From the NCBI GenBank assembly GCA_015063235.1, contig SUSW01000022.1, positions 1-64,000 on the forward strand: a stretch of DNA of 64,000 nt, given 5' to 3'. The notes beneath the pieces were generated by a model. That model worked only from the letters and a program-made list of their open reading frames with translations, searched no databases and was not told the DNA's origin. Source of the DNA: Thermoplasmata archaeon (GTDB lineage: Archaea; Thermoplasmatota; Thermoplasmata; Methanomassiliicoccales; Methanomethylophilaceae). Below, piece after piece: positions 46,308 to 55,723 of this stretch (its first letter is position 1; each line of letters opens with the position of its first letter). Both the position numbers and the translations under genes were made by a program.

Positions 46308-46380
46308 TGGACCCGGCCGGGATTGAACCGGCGACCTTCGCCTTGTAAGGGCGACGTCATAACCACTAGACCACGAGTCC
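46308..46380 (-). tRNA. tRNA-Val (anticodon TAC)
   Basis: GGACTCGTGGTCTAGTGGTTATGACGTCGCCCTTACAAGGCGAAGGTCGCCGGTTCAATCCCGGCCGGGTCCA. Confidence 0.93.
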
Positions 46381-46472
46381 GATAGAACTCCTAACCACGA
46401 TTTTGTATTTAATATGAATCCAGAACCCCCAGTAAAGAATAAATCAAAAGCCTTTGATACCGAGAAACAGTT

Positions 46473-46544
46473 GCGATAGTGGTCCAACGGCTATGATCGG
46501 TGCTTCCCAAGCACCTGACCCGGGTTCGACTCCCGGCTATCGCA
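46473..46544 (+). tRNA. tRNA-Gly (anticodon CCC)
   Basis: GCGATAGTGGTCCAACGGCTATGATCGGTGCTTCCCAAGCACCTGACCCGGGTTCGACTCCCGGCTATCGCA. Confidence 0.93.
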
Positions 46545-46604
46545 CTCATAGACCTTTTCCAATCCCAAGCATACTTTATAACGCAAATACCCATACGGCT
46601 GAGC

Positions 46605-47660
46605 ATGGAAATCCTGGAGATTGACGGTTCAAGAGGCGAGGGTGGAGGACAGATGGTCCGCACATCCGTAGCCATGGCTACCGTCACCGACAAGGTCACA
46701 CATCTCACCCGCATAAGGGAGAACAGACCTACCAACGGACTCTCCAAACAGCACTGCGCGGCCGTGGAAGCGGTGGCACAGATGGCCGGATCCACGGTTG
46801 AAGGGAACACCATAGGTTCCCGCGAACTGCTTTTCACACCCGGCCATGAGTACAAATACGATATCGAAATGAACATCGGTACCGCTGGAAGCCTCAGTCT
46901 AGTCCTGCAGGCGATGATGCTCGCCGGAAGGAACCACCGCAAAAGACTCACTGTGGATATCAGCGGAGGCACCAATGTCATGTGGGCGCCGCCCATTGAC
47001 TCGTACCAGACGCTGCTTTTCCCTCTCATGAGGAAGATGGGTATCGAGGCGAACGTGAAGATCATAGACCGCGGATTCTACCCGCAGGGCGGAGGGCGTG
47101 TCATTACTACACTGGACCCCATAGACACGATCAAACCCCTGGAGATAGAGCAGTTGGGTGAGCTGAAATGCATCAAAGGGATCTGCTTCAGCCAGCGCCT
47201 TCCGGACTGGATAAACAAGGATATGATCAACAGCTGCAAGGCCATACTGGAACCCTATGCGGACGTGGAATTCGACATCCAGAAGACCGACGGGGACTCC
47301 CGCGGAGCCGGAATAGTCCTCACAGCGGAGTTCGAGAACGGTATGCTGGGGTCCAATGCACTGACCTCACGCGGACATACCGCGGACAAAGCGGGCGAGG
47401 ATGCTGCGATAGACCTTATCAAGGAAATGACCAGCGGAGCAACGATGGATGTGCATACCGCAGACCAGGTCCTTCCCTACATGGCGATGGCTCAGGGCAA
47501 AAGCAGTTTTACAGTTTCCAGGATCAGCAAACACCTACTGAGCCAGATGGATACTTTGGAGTCATTCCTGGATGTCAAGTTCGGTGTCGAGAGAAGGGAC
47601 AACGTCTACAGATTCACAGTCATGCCCGGAGAAAACAATGAGGCCTTACATCCACGTTAA
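46605..47660 (+). CDS. rtcA: RNA 3'-terminal phosphate cyclase
   Basis: EIDGSRGEGGGQMVRTSVAMA; HTADKAGEDAA; start trimmed to MEILEIDG. Confidence 0.92.
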   Translation: MEILEIDGSRGEGGGQMVRTSVAMATVTDKVTHLTRIRENRPTNGLSKQHCAAVEAVAQMAGSTVEGNTIGSRELLFTPGHEYKYDIEMNIGTAGSLSLVLQAMMLAGRNHRKRLTVDISGGTNVMWAPPIDSYQTLLFPLMRKMGIEANVKIIDRGFYPQGGGRVITTLDPIDTIKPLEIEQLGELKCIKGICFSQRLPDWINKDMINSCKAILEPYADVEFDIQKTDGDSRGAGIVLTAEFENGMLGSNALTSRGHTADKAGEDAAIDLIKEMTSGATMDVHTADQVLPYMAMAQGKSSFTVSRISKHLLSQMDTLESFLDVKFGVERRDNVYRFTVMPGENNEALHPR

Positions 47661-48273
47661 CTGCGCCATGTCGGCAGACGGTAAGCTTGCCGGCGATGAC
47701 CGCTCACAGGTCCGCATCTCTTCAGACGAGGACAAGACCCGTGTGAAAGGGCTTAGGAAGCAATACGATTCCATTCTGGTCGGGGTAGGCACCGTCATCG
47801 CCGACGACCCGCATCTGACGCTCAAGGACAGGGATTACGATACGAACCCGATCCGCATTGTAATAGATCCGCACGGAAGGACCCCCGTCAACGCCCAGGT
47901 CCTCGACAACCGCGCCCCTACCGTGATGATCACCCTGGAGAGCTGCGACATCATCTGGGACTGCGAAAAGGTCATCCGTGCCGGCAGGGACACTATCGAC
48001 CTGGAGAAGGCGATGGAGGAACTGGCGGAGATGGGTATCGAGAACATCCTCGTAGAGGGCGGAGGGAGGACCATAGCATCATTGTTCAGAGCACACATGG
48101 TGGACCGTTATACGGTATTCATCGGCGGCCTGATCATAGGCGGAAAGGACGCCCCCACGCCGTGCGACGGCGACGGATGGGTCCAGGAGAACGGCATCAG
48201 ACTGATCCTGGAGGACTGCGAGATGCTGGGCAACGGAGCCTTACTCAGCTTCAAACCTGTTTTCAGCGAGTAA
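47638..48273 (+). CDS. 2,5-diamino-6-(ribosylamino)-4(3H)-pyrimidinone 5'-phosphate reductase (RibD C-domain family)
   Basis: PYIHVNCAMSADGKLAG; DSILVGVGTVIADDPHLT; ILVEGGGRTIASLF. Confidence 0.88.
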   Translation: MRPYIHVNCAMSADGKLAGDDRSQVRISSDEDKTRVKGLRKQYDSILVGVGTVIADDPHLTLKDRDYDTNPIRIVIDPHGRTPVNAQVLDNRAPTVMITLESCDIIWDCEKVIRAGRDTIDLEKAMEELAEMGIENILVEGGGRTIASLFRAHMVDRYTVFIGGLIIGGKDAPTPCDGDGWVQENGIRLILEDCEMLGNGALLSFKPVFSE

Positions 48274-49026
48274 GGGTATCTTGTGGCTCCTCGGCTCCAG
48301 GACAAAACGGACGTAATTGAAATCTGTTCCGAACACCTCGCTGCTGATCATCTCGTAAGGCTTTCCGGTCGCGTCCTCCAGTATTCTCGAGAAGAATCCT
48401 GATGAATACTGTATTAGACATTTAGCAGCCCCTTCGGTGAGGGGCATACTGTCCTTGATGATTAGGGTCAAAGGCTTGACAGAGAATACACTGACCTCTC
48501 CCAAGCCCATCTCCAAAAAGTAGGTGCGGGCATTCGAGATGGTATCCTCCAGAGTCTTACCGGTCAAAGATCCAGACATGCCCATTCCATGGATGTATCC
48601 CATGATGTTGGCCATGGGATCCACATTCAGCCCCAGACCGTCGAATCCCAAGAATATGAACCTGGGAAGGTTATTGATCATCTTCTTCGGATCCTGAGCG
48701 ACCTTGGTAAGCATCTGGAAAGCGAGCTCCCTTGATTCGTCCGATGACCGCACCGATTTGCCGAAAGGCAGCGCTATCAGCGAATAGTATTTCTTACGGT
48801 TGTCCTGAAGGTCGTCATGTACCGCTATAAGCTTGTCCTCCACCATATTGTCGAGATGGACCGAGATGGTGGACTGTGCCTTGGAGACCTTTTTGGCGAT
48901 CTCTGTAAGTGAAAGGTCCCTTTCCTCCAATTCGTGGAGGATCTTTAACTTAACATCGCTGGAGACCTGAAGGATCCCATCCGGAGTGATGTATAGCTCA
49001 AAGAACTTAGAAACCTCTTCTGACAT
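48241..49026 (-). CDS. HTH + V4R-like regulator (ArsR-like; MsvR-related)
   Basis: VKLKILHELEERDLSLTEIAKKVSKAQSTISVHLDNMVEDKLI wHTH; C-terminal V4R-like GEVSVFSVKPLTLIIKDSMPLTEGAAKCLIQYSSGFFSRILEDATGKPYEM. Confidence 0.75.
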   Translation of the reverse strand: MSEEVSKFFELYITPDGILQVSSDVKLKILHELEERDLSLTEIAKKVSKAQSTISVHLDNMVEDKLIAVHDDLQDNRKKYYSLIALPFGKSVRSSDESRELAFQMLTKVAQDPKKMINNLPRFIFLGFDGLGLNVDPMANIMGYIHGMGMSGSLTGKTLEDTISNARTYFLEMGLGEVSVFSVKPLTLIIKDSMPLTEGAAKCLIQYSSGFFSRILEDATGKPYEMISSEVFGTDFNYVRFVLEPRSHKIPLLAENRFEAE

Positions 49027-49119
49027 ATGACTCCGTATGCGGTTCGTATATATAAGTTTCGTACATAGGCGTCCGATAGTTTGCTATATGTCCAACCCGT
49101 TTGACGTGGCGGTGCAACA

Positions 49120-50118
49120 ATGAAGGCAACGGTCAATGGCAAAAAATGCGATATCAGAGCTGTATGGTTCGAGAATGGTAAAGTAAGAATGATAGATCAG
49201 AGAGAACTCCCCGCCGAGATTGTACTGGTCGATTTCGACAACTATCTGGATATCGCAGAGGCTATCCGTAACATGACCACACGCGGAGCCCCGTCAATCG
49301 GCGCTACGGCTGCATACGCCATGTGCATGGCCGCTCTGAAGGGATGCGACCTTGAGAAAGCTGCCAGAGACATAAAGGCGGCAAGGCCGACAGCCAATGA
49401 CCTGTTCTACGCTGTGGATTACATGACCGCCGAACTGAAGGCCGGCAAGGATCCGATCTTTGCCGCCGATGCATATGCTCAGATGATGGTCGACAAGTGC
49501 ACCAAGATTGGAGAATACGGGGCCGAACTCATAAAGGACGGCATGAAGCTGATGACCCATTGCAACGCGGGAGCCCTGGCGACAGAGGATGTCGGAACGG
49601 CTCTGGCACCGATGAGAAAGGCATGGGATCAGGGCAAGAGGTTCTTCGTTTATGTATCGGAGACCAGACCCCGCCTTCAAGGGATGCAGCTCACAGCTTG
49701 GGAGCTCAACCAGGAAGGCATCGATCACGCTATCATCCCCGACGGCGCATCCGCTTACTACATGTCGCAGGGCGTTGACATGATCATCACCGGTGCAGAC
49801 AGGATAGCAGAAAACGGGGACTTCGCAAACAAGATCGGCACATTCGACAAAGCGATAGTCGCAAAACACTTCGGCATTCCATTCTACGTCGCGGCACCCA
49901 TCTCCACATTCGATTTCAACACGAAGGCCGGTAAGGACATCGTGATAGAACAGAGGTCCGAGACCGAGGTCACAATGGTCAAGAATATCAGAATCGCACC
50001 AGTCGGCTCGAAGGCCCTGAACCCTGCTTTCGATGTAACACCTGCCGAACTCGTGACCGGCTTCATCACTGAAAAGGGAATACTCAAGCCTAGCGAGATA
50101 CACAAGGTGAAGCAATGA
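49120..50118 (+). CDS. mtnA: Methylthioribose-1-phosphate isomerase-family protein (MtnA)
   Basis: MTTRGAPSIGATAAYAMCMAA; MTHCNAGALATEDVGTALAP; ETRPRLQGMQLTAWEL; GADRIAENGDFANKIGT. Confidence 0.9.
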   Translation: MKATVNGKKCDIRAVWFENGKVRMIDQRELPAEIVLVDFDNYLDIAEAIRNMTTRGAPSIGATAAYAMCMAALKGCDLEKAARDIKAARPTANDLFYAVDYMTAELKAGKDPIFAADAYAQMMVDKCTKIGEYGAELIKDGMKLMTHCNAGALATEDVGTALAPMRKAWDQGKRFFVYVSETRPRLQGMQLTAWELNQEGIDHAIIPDGASAYYMSQGVDMIITGADRIAENGDFANKIGTFDKAIVAKHFGIPFYVAAPISTFDFNTKAGKDIVIEQRSETEVTMVKNIRIAPVGSKALNPAFDVTPAELVTGFITEKGILKPSEIHKVKQ

Positions 50119-50720
50119 ACGAGAGATATGCCAGACAGGAACTTGTGAAGTTCTGCAGGATGCTCTATGACCGCCAGCTCACCGTATCCGCCGGCGGCAA
50201 CATGAGCGTAAGGGTCAGCGATTCGGAGATACTCATAACCCCGTCCGGAAGGAACAAAGGACTGCTTGAGCCGGAGGACCTGGTGCTCATAGACTCCAAA
50301 GGCAAGGTCCTCTCGGACGGAAAGCCGTCGATCGAGCATAAGTTCCATCTTGCCCTGTACAACATGAACTACGATACGAATGCGGTGATACACTGCCACC
50401 CTCTCCACTGCGTCACGCTAGCTGTCAGAGCGGAGCCTATCAAGAGCAATATCACTCCCGAAGGCGTCCTGCTGCTGGGGGACGTCCCGATGATTGGGTA
50501 CTACACACCCGGGTCCAAGAAACTCGTGGAAGCAGTAGCTGAACATGGTACATCGAAGGCGATGCTGATGGAAAGGCACGGAGCGATAACCCAGGGAAGG
50601 ACCCTGGAAGAGGCCTATAACAGGATGGAGGAGCTTGAATTCCAGGCAAAGCTCCAGCTTCTCTGCGGCGATGTTACCGACCTCCCCAAGAGGGAGATCA
50701 AGAAACTGTCTAAGATGTGA
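50115..50720 (+). CDS. Class II aldolase/adducin-family aldolase
   Basis: LTVSAGGNMSVRVSDSEILITPSGRNKG; VIHCHPLHCVTLAV; MLMERHGAITQGRTLEEAYNRMEELEFQAKL. Confidence 0.9.
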   Translation: MNERYARQELVKFCRMLYDRQLTVSAGGNMSVRVSDSEILITPSGRNKGLLEPEDLVLIDSKGKVLSDGKPSIEHKFHLALYNMNYDTNAVIHCHPLHCVTLAVRAEPIKSNITPEGVLLLGDVPMIGYYTPGSKKLVEAVAEHGTSKAMLMERHGAITQGRTLEEAYNRMEELEFQAKLQLLCGDVTDLPKREIKKLSKM

Positions 50721-50724
50721 TAAT

Positions 50725-51807
50725 ATGACAATACTTGTCACGAAATGGTTCGGCGTGTTCCTCATCGATGAGAAGTCCCACAGTATAGTGGACAAAAGGC
50801 TCATGCCCAAGGATACCGCAGTAACCGCCGAGAAACTCGCTGCTGTCCAGAGAGGAGGCGTCTTGGATGAGGAGAGGGAGCTCGCAACAAAAGTGCCAGA
50901 GAAGCTTATGGTAGGCGACAGGAGACAGTCCGAGCTGGGAAAACCCGAACTGTTCGACTCGTCGTTCCTCACGCCTCAGAAGTTCGGTTATGACGATGCA
51001 TTCATGCACGAGGTCATGATGAGATTGGGGAAGCTGAGGACATCGGAACCCATCCCCCGCGACAAGAGCCTGGTGCAAGCCATAAGGAACCTGGACGACC
51101 AGATCGCCACGATAAACCTCTACAACGAGAGGCTCCACGAATGGTACGGCATGCACTTCCCTGAACTCGCGGACTATGCGAAGGATTCCAGATACGCGGA
51201 TCTGATAGCCAGATACGGCGACAGGGATGCTATCATCGAGGAACTCGGGATCGACATACAATCCATCGGAGCCGATTTCAACGACAGCGATATGCGCGCT
51301 GTGATGGATCTTGCGGACACTCTGTACCGCCTCTATGACGACGAAGAACGCACGGAGGCCTACATCCAGGAGATCGTCGAGGAGACCTGCCCCAACATGT
51401 GCGCAATAGTCGGAGGGCCTCTTGCGGCAAGACTCATATCATTATCAGGAGGATTGGAGAGGCTCTCATCCCTTCCGTCCTCCACAGTACAGCTTCTGGG
51501 TGCGGAGAAGGCCATGTTCAGACATCTCAAGTCAGGAAAGAGGCCTCCGAAGCACGGAGTCATCTATCAGCATCCGGAAGTCCATAAGGCCCCGTACTGG
51601 CAGAGAGGGAACATAGCACGTGCACTCGCCGGAAAGATCCTTATTGCGGCCAAGGTGGATCAATACAAAGGGGAGTTCTGCGGCGACAGGCTGAACGAGG
51701 AGTTCATGACCAGAGTCGAGGATATCAAACGCAGATATCCGGATCCCCCGAAGAAACCCGAGAAGAAAGGCAAGCCAAGGAACAGAGGAAAGCCCAGGAA
51801 ACGCTGA
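50725..51807 (+). CDS. C/D-box sRNP protein Nop5 (Nop56/58 family)
   Basis: PNMCAIVGGPLAARLISLSGGLERLSSLPSSTVQLLGAEKAMFRHLKSGKRPPKHGVIYQHPEV; basic C-terminal tail. Confidence 0.93.
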   Translation: MTILVTKWFGVFLIDEKSHSIVDKRLMPKDTAVTAEKLAAVQRGGVLDEERELATKVPEKLMVGDRRQSELGKPELFDSSFLTPQKFGYDDAFMHEVMMRLGKLRTSEPIPRDKSLVQAIRNLDDQIATINLYNERLHEWYGMHFPELADYAKDSRYADLIARYGDRDAIIEELGIDIQSIGADFNDSDMRAVMDLADTLYRLYDDEERTEAYIQEIVEETCPNMCAIVGGPLAARLISLSGGLERLSSLPSSTVQLLGAEKAMFRHLKSGKRPPKHGVIYQHPEVHKAPYWQRGNIARALAGKILIAAKVDQYKGEFCGDRLNEEFMTRVEDIKRRYPDPPKKPEKKGKPRNRGKPRKR

Positions 51808-51891
51808 TTCATACTAGATTCGGTAAGAAATAGTAAGTAAATCGTGTTACCGAGGACTTGCATACCCGTTTTCCGAAATAATGGTGAGAAA

Positions 51892-52245
51892 ATGCCTTCC
51901 ACTACAATAGCAGTCATGAACGCCTGCGAGAAGAGCGCGAAAGTCACGGTCTCCATGCGCGAGGACGGCGACATGGATGTTCTCATAGAGAGCGACTGCG
52001 ATATCGTCCGGGCCTACGGCGAACGCCTGAGTCGGATATCTCCGGAAGACGTGTACGGGTTCGAGAGATCCAGGATAAACTCCGATGAGATCCGCGGGAA
52101 TCTTACACCGAATTGCATAGTGCCGAACGCCGTATACAACGCAGCATTCCTCGAGATGGGCCTGCTGACCAGGTCACTGGCTAAGAAATCGCACGACAAC
52201 AGAGTCATCCTCGACGATAAAGCGAATGAACAAAAAGACCGATGA
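51892..52245 (+). CDS. Conserved hypothetical protein
   Basis: ORF trimmed to MPSTTIAVMNACEKSAKVTVSM; NCIVPNAVYNAAFLEMGLL. Confidence 0.65.
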   Translation: MPSTTIAVMNACEKSAKVTVSMREDGDMDVLIESDCDIVRAYGERLSRISPEDVYGFERSRINSDEIRGNLTPNCIVPNAVYNAAFLEMGLLTRSLAKKSHDNRVILDDKANEQKDR

Positions 52246-52384
52246 TACCTGAAATACGTTTCAGATACCCGCTCTACACTTCGCATACCTTTATTATTAT
52301 ATTAGGCATACTCGAAGTCAGATAACATGAGGTCAGTATACAGTTACGGACTGCATGTCTTTACTTCCGAAATGGAAGTGAACT

Positions 52385-52403
52385 ACCGGCCATGAATGCC
52401 GGT
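52385..52403 (+). promoter_or_regulatory. Hairpin in the 5' leader of aIF5A
   Basis: ACCGGC-CATGAAT-GCCGGT, 29 nt before the start codon. Confidence 0.4.
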
Positions 52404-52431
52404 TCGATAAATCCAAAGGATAGTGAGACCA

Positions 52432-52809
52432 ATGTGGGAAATGAAAGAAATCAGAGAGCTGAAAGAGGGAAGGTATGTCAACGTCGACGAGGAACCCTGT
52501 AAAATCGTCAAGATTACAACATCCAAGCCCGGAAAGCACGGATCCGCAAAGGCGAACATCGATGCAGTCAGCATCTTCACCGGAGCAAAGAAATCCATCG
52601 TTGGACCTGTCAGCACAAAAGTTCAGGTCCCCATGATCGACAAGAGGAAGGGACAGATCCTGTCCATAACCGGAGACGAGGCACTCGTCATGGATCTCGA
52701 GACCTTCGAGAACCTGTCCATCGTCATCAACGATGATGCCGAGCAGAAGATCGAGGAAGGAGCAGAAGTTCTGTACCTCGTCGCAATGGGCAGATACAAG
52801 TTCATGTGA
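52432..52809 (+). CDS. Translation initiation factor aIF5A
   Basis: CKIVKITTSKPGKHGSAKANIDAVSIFTG (hypusination loop PGKHGSAK). Confidence 0.95.
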   Translation: MWEMKEIRELKEGRYVNVDEEPCKIVKITTSKPGKHGSAKANIDAVSIFTGAKKSIVGPVSTKVQVPMIDKRKGQILSITGDEALVMDLETFENLSIVINDDAEQKIEEGAEVLYLVAMGRYKFM

Positions 52810-53678
52810 GGACTGGTAAAATATCATACGGACTCGGATATGCCGGTGCTGATTCTGAATACGAGGAATCTGATATCATCATATTCGGAGTCCAATATGA
52901 CCACACCGCCTGCTTCAAGGCAGGCGCCAGGGAGGGACCTACCGCCATAAGGCGGGCCTCCTATAATTTTGAAGAGATGCATTTCGAACACGGCACCCAT
53001 CAGGAACTGCCCGCAGTATATGACTATGGGAATGTCGATGACTTCGTCATGCCCGAAGATATGGCCCAGGAAGTGGAGTTCGCGGTCGGCCCGGCAATAA
53101 GGGACGGCAAGTTCCCCATAACCATCGGCGGAGAGCATTCCGTAAACATTCCTGTTATCAGAAACTTCGATAAGGACATCTCCGTCATATCGATAGATGC
53201 CCATCTGGACTCGAGAGACGAATATCTTGGGACTCCGTTGAGCCACGCATGCATCATGAGACGTGCCGCTGACCATGTGGGTGTGGAGAATACATTCGTA
53301 TTAGGATGCCGTGCGATCGGAGAAGAGGAACTTGACAGGGATGATGTCATCCCATTTATCAGCGCCTATGACATCTTCGATAACGGCATAGATTGGGCGA
53401 TAAAGAAGGCACTGGACAGTGTAAAGAACGAGAAAGTGTACCTCACCATAGACATAGATGGTATCGACCCAGCCTATGCACCAGGTACTGGAACTCCGGA
53501 ACCATTCGGACTGCACCCGTACGATGTGAAGAAGGTCATCAACGCCGTCGGTAACAGACTCGTCGGATTTGACGTCTGCGAGGTATGCCCTCCTGCGGAC
53601 CCCTCAGGGATCACATCCATACTTGCTGCCAGACTCATCAATGAAACCATAGCGGTCTACGGCAAGAACAGCCATTGA
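52806..53678 (+). CDS. speB: Agmatinase-family ureohydrolase
   Basis: GVQYDHTACFKAGAREGPTAIR; GGEHSVNIPVI; SIDAHLDSRDEY; LTIDIDGIDPAYAPGTGTPEP. Confidence 0.92.
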   Translation: MRTGKISYGLGYAGADSEYEESDIIIFGVQYDHTACFKAGAREGPTAIRRASYNFEEMHFEHGTHQELPAVYDYGNVDDFVMPEDMAQEVEFAVGPAIRDGKFPITIGGEHSVNIPVIRNFDKDISVISIDAHLDSRDEYLGTPLSHACIMRRAADHVGVENTFVLGCRAIGEEELDRDDVIPFISAYDIFDNGIDWAIKKALDSVKNEKVYLTIDIDGIDPAYAPGTGTPEPFGLHPYDVKKVINAVGNRLVGFDVCEVCPPADPSGITSILAARLINETIAVYGKNSH

Positions 53679-53837
53679 ACCCTCTTGGCAAACGCCACAC
53701 TTTTGATGCGACAACCGGATTAAGCATTCGAGACTGACCCTAGCGCCAGACTGAAACTATTCTTTTAGGTTATCCATTCTATAGATAACTGATAAAGGAT
53801 TATTCAACAAAGCACGCTAAAAGTCCGAATGAAAAGT

Positions 53838-55148
53838 TCAGGACTTCAGCTGACTGATAATATACTCAACCAGCTTATCTGCCTCTTCCCTGGAATCTGC
53901 CTGAGAATAGACCTTAACGACACCTTTCACGTTAGAATGTCTCACAAGGAGCCATCCGTTATCTGTGATGACCTTCACACCGTCGACCAAATCCATCTTG
54001 CTTCCGGCATAGATTTCCTTCACCTTGTCAAGCATACTGTCGATAAGCTCATCCGATACCTCAAAAGAACCTCTGGAAATGAAATAATCGGGAAACTGCT
54101 TGATCTGCTTCGAAATGGCACCATTCTTAGCCACGATCTCCAGCATCCTCACCATGGTGACCAGGGCATCACATGTCTCGTAGCCATTAGGGAACACGAT
54201 ACATCCGAAAAGGTCTCCGCCCATGATAGCATCATTCTCTTTGACCTTCCTCATTATCGTATATTCGCCGACGGTGCAGTAAAGCGGCAGTCCGCCGTTC
54301 TCCAATATGATGTCCTCCATCAATGTGGACGATGTGACAGGCAGAACCACCTTCCCTTTGCGTTCTGCAAGGGCGTTCTTGACGAACAGAGAGAAGCTCT
54401 TGTCGCCCTGTATCGGTTTTCCGTTGTCTGAGGCAAACAGGCAGTGGTCGGCATCCATCTCGATCGAAACACCGAGATTGAACTTTTGGCTCTTCACAAT
54501 TTGACCCAGCTTGGCTAGCCTGTCGAAATCCATTGCCGAAGTATCTCCCCCTATGGTTATGACCTCGACCGACAGATTCCTGAGGATCGATGCCGCTATC
54601 GGGATGATGGCATCGTTACGGCAGTCAAGACATATCTTCAGCCCTGCCTTACGAATGGAATCCGCATCTATCTCGGCCAGGATGTAATCTATGTAACCTT
54701 CGACTATATCCTCGATCATGATCGTCTCCCCTACCTGCAATCCGGGTACGACATCGATATCCTGTTCGAGGATGGACTTGACCGAGTTGTCATAGAATAT
54801 GGGATCGTCGGATCCTCCCGATTTCATGATCTTGAAACCGTTAATATCCTGTCCCGCAAAGGATGCGGTTATTGTCACTCCTCCGCGGACCTCAGGATGG
54901 AAATGCATATAGTATTGAAGAAGTGGGGACGGCAGCGCACCCAGATCGTATACGTCGCAGCCCACCGACATGATGCCTGCCGTAAGGGCCGTCTTGAGCA
55001 TAACGTTCGATGTCCTTCCGTCCATGCAGACCGCCACCGGAGACCCGTAAGTTCTGCCGATGAACTTTCCGAGTTTCATTGCGAACTCTGCATCCATACC
55101 GTCATTGATGGTGCCTTTTACCGTGTTACTTCCTGCAAGGAGTTTCAT
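53838..55148 (-). CDS. Phosphohexomutase-family protein with divergent active-site loops
   Basis: Family fold motifs with TASFAGQDINGFKIM in place of TASHNPxxxNGxK and GVSIEMDADHCLF in place of DGDADR. Confidence 0.8.
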   Translation of the reverse strand: MKLLAGSNTVKGTINDGMDAEFAMKLGKFIGRTYGSPVAVCMDGRTSNVMLKTALTAGIMSVGCDVYDLGALPSPLLQYYMHFHPEVRGGVTITASFAGQDINGFKIMKSGGSDDPIFYDNSVKSILEQDIDVVPGLQVGETIMIEDIVEGYIDYILAEIDADSIRKAGLKICLDCRNDAIIPIAASILRNLSVEVITIGGDTSAMDFDRLAKLGQIVKSQKFNLGVSIEMDADHCLFASDNGKPIQGDKSFSLFVKNALAERKGKVVLPVTSSTLMEDIILENGGLPLYCTVGEYTIMRKVKENDAIMGGDLFGCIVFPNGYETCDALVTMVRMLEIVAKNGAISKQIKQFPDYFISRGSFEVSDELIDSMLDKVKEIYAGSKMDLVDGVKVITDNGWLLVRHSNVKGVVKVYSQADSREEADKLVEYIISQLKS

Positions 55149-55221
55149 AGAACGACCTTTCACACCTGAGATGTATACCGTCGAAATCAATATGCCGATA
55201 TATATCTTCGGACGGAGCGTT

Positions 55222-55722
55222 TCAGAGATTGGTGGACCTCTCCTTTATCCAGGCCTGGATATCCTTGATCCTGGTGCTTCCGATACCGAAATACTCTGAG
55301 AACTTCTTAGTGGTGGTCAGCTCCCATGTGTTGCCCGCCCTCTTCTTAGCTACGAAGTCCATATCGACCAGAGTGTGCACGTCATCGTAGACGCGCGGTC
55401 CGCGCAGCTTGAGGAGCTCCGCCTGAAGGACAGGCTGATAGTATGCTATCGTGGTTAGCGTACGAAGCACGCCTCCGGAGAGCTCTGCCCTGGCGAAGGT
55501 GCCGGTGCATTCTGTATACTCCGGTCTGAGCATCATCCTGTACTCGGTCCCGATCTTTGCGATCTGTATGGCCGAATCCCTCTCATCGTACTCTCTGCGC
55601 AGATCCAGGACCGCTGTGCGGACCTCTTCCACCGGGATCCCCGTCTTAGCCGCTATATCCGATATGCTGAGCTTGTCGGCGGCGGAATAGAGTGCGGCCT
55701 CCACTGCTGCCTTCGAATCCAA
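55222..55722 (-). CDS. scpB: Segregation and condensation protein ScpB
   Basis: VEAALYSAADKLSISDIAAKTGIPVEEVRTAVLDL; LRTLTTIAYYQPVLQAELLKLRGPRVYDDVHTLVDMDFV. Confidence 0.9.
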   Translation of the reverse strand: MDSKAAVEAALYSAADKLSISDIAAKTGIPVEEVRTAVLDLRREYDERDSAIQIAKIGTEYRMMLRPEYTECTGTFARAELSGGVLRTLTTIAYYQPVLQAELLKLRGPRVYDDVHTLVDMDFVAKKRAGNTWELTTTKKFSEYFGIGSTRIKDIQAWIKERSTNL

Positions 55723-55723
55723 A

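Noticed and set aside
50725-51807. Expected fibrillarin gene next to nop5
   Set aside because: Downstream ORF 51892-52245 lacks methyltransferase motifs; fibrillarin is simply not in this interval
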